A DNA stretch of 34,825 nucleotides, from assembly GCA_017473435.1 (NCBI GenBank), contig JAFULG010000052.1:1-34825 (forward strand), in the 5' to 3' direction. The stretch comes from Clostridia bacterium (GTDB taxonomy: Bacteria > Bacillota > Clostridia > Oscillospirales > Acutalibacteraceae). This document shows positions 30,954-34,825 of the stretch, in pieces. Numbering within the stretch: position 1 is the stretch's first letter; every line of letters starts with the position of its first letter. The position numbers and the translations under genes are program-made. The notes beneath the pieces are model-generated. The model was not told the origin of the DNA. It did not search any database and saw only the letters and a list, made by a program, of their open reading frames with translations.

Positions 30954-32150
30954 TTACCAACTATCACGCAAAAGGAAATCTGCAATATGTGTAATTTCAA
31001 TTCCGTTATCGTTACCGATTGCAAGTGTATCTCTGCAAACGACATATTTGTGATAGTGGTCTTTGATTTCCATAAGGTTGTCTGTTTCTCTTGTTGATTC
31101 AGTCGGCAGTTCAACGCAAACCTGAACATAAATCTTTTCATCTCTGCGAACACCGATGAAATCTATTTCTTTAGTACCGTTTTTACCGATATAGACATCA
31201 TAACCTCTGCGTTTCATTTCAAGAAAAACAATGTTCTCAAAAACAGCTGACAACATTTTTCTGTCAAAGCCTTGTAAGCTATACTTTATTGAAATATCGG
31301 AAAGATAATACTTTTCCTGGGTTTTCAGGATTGCTTTACCTTGCAAATCATATCTTTTGCAAGGATAGATGATAAATGCTTCGCTGAGCCATTTGAGATA
31401 ATTATATATCGTTTCAACAGAAAGACTTCTGTTTTCACTTTTAAGAAATTTTACTATTGAAGAAGCAGAGAACGTCAGACCTACATTTTCAATAATATAT
31501 CTTACAACTCTGTCAAACAGATCTTTGTTCCTTATCTTGTGTCTTTTAGAAATATCTCTCGTTATTACAGAAGCATAAATCCCCTCAACAACCTGATATG
31601 CTGATTTTGTATCAAAATCGCTTATGCCCACAATAGGAAAGCCACCATACTGCACATATTCATCAAAAGCTTCTCGAGCATTTTTAATATCCTTGTTTTT
31701 AAAAGTCAGATATTCCTTAAAAGAAAGAGTGTAAACAGGAATCAGAACATATCTGCCTGTTAAATATGTTGATATTTCACTTGACATCAGCTTTGAGTTT
31801 GAGCCTGTAACATATATATCAACATCAAAGTCTTCCATAAGAGAGTTTACAGTCTTTTCCCAACCCACAATTTCCTGAAGCTCGTCAAGGAAAAGATAGC
31901 ACCTTCCTTTTTCTTTTATGGCATCTTTTAAATCGGTATACATCTTTTTTGCCTTAAAGTCGTCATAATCAGGATTGTTATATTTTCTTTCAATAATGTT
32001 ATCGGGAGAAACACCTTTATTTTTGATTTCCTGTACTAACATTTCAAAAATTGTTGATTTACCGCATCGACGGACACCGGCAAGAATTTTCACAAGCGGT
32101 GCATCTATAAAAGGAGTAATTGCATTAATATAATCCGGTCTTAAAATCAT
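30954..32150 (-). CDS. AAA_14/DUF4143 ATPase
   Basis: A 398-residue protein of the AAA-ATPase/DUF4143 family. Walker A is GVRRCGKST at residues 25-33, Walker B is YLFLDELQEI near residue 92, and TGSNSKLMSSEISTYLTGR follows as sensor region. The C-terminal DUF4143 half has YYLSDISIKYSLQG and FENIVFLEMKRRGYDVYIG...KEIDFI, which resembles a restriction-endonuclease-like fold. The function of the family is unclear; members are common on mobile DNA. The ATG at 32150 has GGAGGT 8 bases upstream. Its own promoter lies just before it. It could be an independent passenger or the first gene of the RecQ-DprA operon; the 24-base gap favours co-transcription. Confidence 0.85.
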   Translation of the reverse strand: MILRPDYINAITPFIDAPLVKILAGVRRCGKSTIFEMLVQEIKNKGVSPDNIIERKYNNPDYDDFKAKKMYTDLKDAIKEKGRCYLFLDELQEIVGWEKTVNSLMEDFDVDIYVTGSNSKLMSSEISTYLTGRYVLIPVYTLSFKEYLTFKNKDIKNAREAFDEYVQYGGFPIVGISDFDTKSAYQVVEGIYASVITRDISKRHKIRNKDLFDRVVRYIIENVGLTFSASSIVKFLKSENRSLSVETIYNYLKWLSEAFIIYPCKRYDLQGKAILKTQEKYYLSDISIKYSLQGFDRKMLSAVFENIVFLEMKRRGYDVYIGKNGTKEIDFIGVRRDEKIYVQVCVELPTESTRETDNLMEIKDHYHKYVVCRDTLAIGNDNGIEITHIADFLLRDSW

Positions 32151-32172
32151 TCTGACCACCTCCGTTACCTAA

Positions 32173-32201
32173 AGTATATCGAAAAACTATGCTAAAGTCA
32201 A
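32173..32201 (-). promoter_or_regulatory. Sigma-A promoter of the ATPase-RecQ-DprA operon
   Basis: Minus-strand TTGACT (32201-32196), 17-base spacer, TATACT (32178-32173), 22 bases before the ATG. Around the -35, AAACTAT and ATAGTTT form an inverted repeat (7-base arms, 10 apart), a possible operator. Confidence 0.75.
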
Positions 32202-32265
32202 TAGTTTATACTTCTAAACCGATAAAACTTTGTAATATTATATATTTTTTCGGGTTTAGATAATG

Positions 32266-32616
32266 TTATTCTTTTTCTTTATCTTCTCCCCAAATCCACG
32301 TTTCATCAACTTTTTTCTTGCTCGGTCGCGCACGTTTTCTGATTTTTTGTTTCTCGAACAAAGCTTTGTAATCGGGTTGAGGTTCAGGTATTAAAATATC
32401 TAAATTTTCTGAAAGTCCGATTTCATTCAAAATCTTAATCAGATTTGAAAGCTTCGTATCATATCCCATTTCTGTACGGGCAACAGTCTTAAGAGAAAGT
32501 CCGCATCTTTGTGCAAGCTCTGATTGTGTAATATTCAAGGAAATCCTGTACTGCTGAATACGGTTTCCCAATTCCACTAATATTGATTTTTCATCATTAT
32601 AATTTAAAATCTTCAT
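32266..32616 (-). CDS. XRE-family regulator, HipB-like
   Basis: A 116-residue protein starting MKILNYNDEKS. Residues about 15-72 form a helix-turn-helix of the Cro/CI type (GNRIQQYRISLNITQSELAQ, RCGLSLKTVARTEMG). The tail PDYKALFEKQKIRKRARPSKKK resembles HipB-type antitoxins, yet no hipA follows. The start at 32616 has GGAGG 4-5 bases upstream; the frame continues upstream to 32640 but with no ribosome binding site. The promoter in front is embedded in palindromes, so it likely represses itself and perhaps the downstream operon. Confidence 0.82.
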   Translation of the reverse strand: MKILNYNDEKSILVELGNRIQQYRISLNITQSELAQRCGLSLKTVARTEMGYDTKLSNLIKILNEIGLSENLDILIPEPQPDYKALFEKQKIRKRARPSKKKVDETWIWGEDKEKE

Positions 32617-32627
32617 AGAGCCTCCAT

Positions 32628-32696
32628 AATAACAAGTCAAATTTGTACTATTATAATATCAAATCCGCTTTAATAAGTCAAGTTTGACTTGTTATT
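32628..32696 (-). promoter_or_regulatory. Promoter and palindromic operator of the XRE regulator
   Basis: Minus strand: TTGACT (32681-32676), 17 bases, TATTAT (32658-32653). The 14-base sequence AATAACAAGTCAAA (32628-32641) and its exact complement TTTGACTTGTTATT (32683-32696) flank the promoter. A third arm AAGTCAA (32675-32681) makes the palindrome AAGTCAA-GT-TTGACTT that contains the -35 box. This suggests three binding sites for autorepression. Confidence 0.8.
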
Positions 32697-32760
32697 TTTC
32701 TTTTATAAATGCACAAAAAATATTTTTCTCAAAATACAGCTATATACCCTATTGATAATT

Positions 32761-34458
32761 TTACGCAGACTTTTTATCTGCCTCTTCAACGATTTCTTTA
32801 TTCATTTCAATATAGTTAACCACATTTTCATAAGCATCGTTGAACTTGAATTTAATGGTAATGTTGCCGCCCTCATGAACGAGAATTTCATCAATAAGTT
32901 CAACCACCATAGGCCTGTTAAGTGTTTCAATATTGCCGTACTGCTTGAAGTGTGAAATAAACTCATTCTCGCTATTCAGACCTTGTGCGTACTCTTCTGC
33001 TGTTTTTGTAAGACTTTGGATTGTGCTGTCTATTGACTCGATTTTCTCGGTAAGGTTGGCTTTTAACTGCATATATTCTTCCCTTGTAATTACGCCTTGC
33101 TTCCAGTCAGGATATAAATCAAGAGACATTTTTATGCACTTCTCACGCTCGGCAGATTGAGTTTTAATCATCTTCTGAAGATGTGTTGACTCCTTTTTTC
33201 GCTTACTGCTCTGATTGATTATTTCAAGAATTTCATCAAATTCAATGGCCGTATCAATCATTTTCTGCAGGGTAACAAGTACTGCAGTTTCAAGCTTATC
33301 AATACGGATTGTGTGATTGGTGCAGGCGTCCTTGCTCATTTTTCTTGATGTCATACATCTGTAATAGCGGTAGGTACCGTATGAATGTTTGTTGGTTTTT
33401 TTGTTCATAATACGGTGACAATCAGCACAGCGTACAAGTCCCGAAAACAAATCAACCTCTTTTTTGACAGGCGAAGAACGGATATTCTTTCTGAAAAGTG
33501 ACTGAGCCTTATTGAAGGTATCCTTGTCAATAATGGCTTCGTGTGTGTTTTCAACAACAATCCATTCGTCTTTCGGTATGGCTCTGCATTGCTTGATTTT
33601 GTAGCTGATTGTCGTGTTCTTGCCCTGCACCATATTACCGATATACATTTCGTTCTGCAGGATTCTTCGCACAGAGCTGTCGTGCCACAAGCCGTCGTTA
33701 CTCTTTCCCATAGGATGACGGTAGTTAAGCCCTTTCAGTTTTTTATGCATTGACGGGTTGGGTATGCCCTCATCATTCAAGGCTTTTGCAATGCCGATAA
33801 TGCTTTGTCCTGCAATAAATCTTTCAAAAATCATACGAATAACGGGTGCAGTTTCTTCATCAATAATAAGCTGATGATGGTCATTAGGATCCTTGAGATA
33901 GCCATAGGTTGGAAACGAGCCGATAAACTTGCCCTGTGCTCTGTTTACATTAAGAGTACCTCGTACATTTACAGAAGTTGTCGCCGCAAGGCTTTCGTTG
34001 ATAACATTGGTAACACCTACAGAAATGCATTGAGTTGCCGCATTCATACTGTTTGAAGCGGTATCAATTCCGTTGTTAAGAGCAATAAAACGCACCTTCA
34101 GACGCACAAAAACGTTATCAAGATAATAGCCTGCATCTGTATAGTTTCTGCCAAAACGTGACAAGTCTTTTACAATTACGCAATCCACTTTTTTCGCATA
34201 AACATCTTCCATCATTCTGGTAAACTCAGGTCGTTCAAAGCTTGTACCACTCCAACCGTAATCAACATAAAAATCATGCAACTCAATATCAGGATGAAGC
34301 TTGAGATATTCTTTTAAAATTTCACGCTGTGAAGTAATTGAATAACTTTCAGCTTTGTCACCGTCTTCTTTAGAAAGACGAATATAAAGAGCAGCCTTCC
34401 AAGACCTGATTGCTTGGTTGGGCTGCCCAAAATAATCTGCATATTTAGTATTTGTCAT
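32761..34458 (-). CDS. Large serine recombinase (site-specific integrase)
   Basis: A 565-residue large serine recombinase that would integrate and excise the element. The resolvase domain (about 20-165) has the catalytic Ser29 in ALYIRLSKED, DYGWSGTSFERPEF and VIVKDLSRFGRNY. The recombinase domain follows (GKFIGSFPTYGYLKDPNDHH, EGIPNPS, SSVRRILQNEMYIGN). A zinc ribbon (GLVRCADCHRIM, YRYYRCMTSRKMSKDAC) and a coiled coil (about 430-510) complete the usual layout. In the linker, NESLAATTSVNVRGTLNVNR differs from the common DISKKVRSA form. The ATG at 34458 has GGAGGTAGG upstream; a TTG at 34473 lies in that site. It is full-length and apparently intact. Confidence 0.95.
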   Translation of the reverse strand: MTNTKYADYFGQPNQAIRSWKAALYIRLSKEDGDKAESYSITSQREILKEYLKLHPDIELHDFYVDYGWSGTSFERPEFTRMMEDVYAKKVDCVIVKDLSRFGRNYTDAGYYLDNVFVRLKVRFIALNNGIDTASNSMNAATQCISVGVTNVINESLAATTSVNVRGTLNVNRAQGKFIGSFPTYGYLKDPNDHHQLIIDEETAPVIRMIFERFIAGQSIIGIAKALNDEGIPNPSMHKKLKGLNYRHPMGKSNDGLWHDSSVRRILQNEMYIGNMVQGKNTTISYKIKQCRAIPKDEWIVVENTHEAIIDKDTFNKAQSLFRKNIRSSPVKKEVDLFSGLVRCADCHRIMNKKTNKHSYGTYRYYRCMTSRKMSKDACTNHTIRIDKLETAVLVTLQKMIDTAIEFDEILEIINQSSKRKKESTHLQKMIKTQSAEREKCIKMSLDLYPDWKQGVITREEYMQLKANLTEKIESIDSTIQSLTKTAEEYAQGLNSENEFISHFKQYGNIETLNRPMVVELIDEILVHEGGNITIKFKFNDAYENVVNYIEMNKEIVEEADKKSA

Positions 34459-34516
34459 ACAGCCTACCTCCAATTAAAATCAACCGGCGGTATGCTTTTT
34501 ATCTCTACACAATGAG

Positions 34517-34545
34517 ATTTTAACACAATCACCGCTTAATTTCAA
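34517..34545 (-). promoter_or_regulatory. Candidate promoter of the serine recombinase
   Basis: Minus-strand TTGAAA (34545-34540), 17-base spacer, TAAAAT (34522-34517), 59 bases before the ATG. The -35 box overlaps the stop codon of the DUF6870-like gene. Confidence 0.55.
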
Positions 34546-34793
34546 TGGTAATTATTCCTGATAACCCTCTCAATCGCATCAGAAAATTCACATTTTCCTC
34601 CGAACTCAACTTTTACCACAACGTCCCCTACTTTAAAAAGATACGGGTTCCGAATCTGCCGAAAGAAGCTGACCATCTTGTCATTTACGGGCAAAGCATT
34701 GTCAAACGAAACTTCGCACAAGTCAGCAAGGTTGGCTTCATCACACCCGCAAATCGGAACCTCACTCAGCTTTTGCAATTCATCTTTCGTCAC
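34542..34793 (-). CDS. Small DUF6870-like protein
   Basis: An 83-residue protein beginning MTKDELQKLSEVPICGCDEANLADL, with the central phrase FFRQIRNPYLFKVGDVVVKVEF. It resembles DUF6870 proteins, short proteins of unknown role found beside recombinases and on conjugative or integrative elements of Clostridia. The start is GTG at 34793 with AGGTGG upstream. It precedes the recombinase by 83 bases on the same strand. Family assignment is from memory of the pattern. Confidence 0.65.
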   Translation of the reverse strand: MTKDELQKLSEVPICGCDEANLADLCEVSFDNALPVNDKMVSFFRQIRNPYLFKVGDVVVKVEFGGKCEFSDAIERVIRNNYH

Positions 34794-34825
34794 AACACCA
34801 CCTGCCCTTAAATGTATTTTTACCC

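Larger units (their letters stand above)
27644..34825. mobile_element. Integrative element with large serine recombinase, inserted in spoVAD
   Basis: Left end placed at 27640-27650, where spoVAD homology stops and composition turns AT-rich. The right end is beyond the window, so the element is at least 7.2 kb. All six genes lie on the minus strand. From left to right they are: DprA-like, RecQ-phosphoribosyltransferase, DUF4143 ATPase, XRE regulator, large serine recombinase, DUF6870-like protein. No conjugation, capsid or replication genes are seen. Bases 27644-27860 carry no supported gene; this is where an attL half-site should lie. The exact core cannot be set without the other end. Confidence 0.75.

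Noticed and set aside
34794-34825. GGGTAAA at the window end (minus strand) resembling GGGTAAATGT at the spoVAD junction, as a possible element end repeat
   Set aside because: The match is seven bases in AT-rich DNA, in the wrong relative orientation for a simple direct att repeat, and no SpoVAD codons follow it.
1-34825. tRNA or rRNA genes
   Set aside because: No cloverleaf or rRNA segments were recognised in the gaps between genes.

Overview
The window looks like chromosomal DNA of a spore-forming, anaerobic, Gram-positive bacterium of the class Clostridia, most like the Oscillospiraceae/Ruminococcaceae of animal guts. The evidence is a set of sporulation genes (spmA, spmB, spoIIP, gpr, spoVAE and part of spoVAD), strong AGGAGG-type ribosome binding sites, many consensus sigma-A promoters, large secreted Fn3/Big_2/LRR proteins, and several families of short palindromic intergenic repeats. 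The assignment below class level is inference.

Layout. 1-720: start of the str operon on the minus strand (rpsL, then the first codons of rpsG), with a perfect consensus promoter. 833-3082: secreted cysteine-peptidase-like/SH3/Fn3 protein. 3198-4308: spmA-spmB. 4605-7694: three-gene flavoprotein operon (GlpA-like FAD/2Fe-2S protein, second FAD oxidoreductase, DUF1667 Cys-rich protein). 7857-12214: lepA, hemW and a patatin-like lipase on the plus strand. 12215-12729: a gene-free stretch with a terminator, dispersed repeats and an iteron-like cluster. 12730-14872: dapA-dapB behind a lysine riboswitch. 14923-17239: gpr-spoIIP plus a small coupled membrane protein. 17332-17707: rpsT. 17839-23657: three exported or anchored proteins that seem to share one C-terminal domain. 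23733-23921: tiny membrane protein. 24130-26489: divergent pyridoxal-type kinase and MocR/PdxR-type regulator, flanked on both sides by the same pair of intergenic repeats. 26686-27643: spoVA operon tail (spoVAE, a 57-residue Cys-rich protein, C-terminal part of spoVAD).

From about 27644 to the window end lies an AT-richer mobile element that begins inside spoVAD. From right to left it carries a DUF6870-like protein, a large serine recombinase, a HipB-like XRE regulator with a palindromic operator, an AAA/DUF4143 ATPase, a RecQ helicase fused to a ComF-like phosphoribosyltransferase, and a DprA/Smf-like protein. The helicase, phosphoribosyltransferase and DprA folds are the same three that occur in competence (ComFA, ComFC, DprA), here packed into two adjacent genes on an integrative element. 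This is the best candidate for an undescribed DNA-processing or defence module. The insertion leaves spoVAD without its N-terminal two thirds. It is therefore either a disrupted gene or an intervening element that must excise for spore formation.

Other notable points are: TTG/GTG starts on rpsL, rpsG and lepA; a five-unit array of small hairpins joined by ATGAAAT after lepA; an intrinsic terminator placed directly before dapB; and the split of the gpr-spoIIP / lepA-hemW neighbourhood known from Bacillus.
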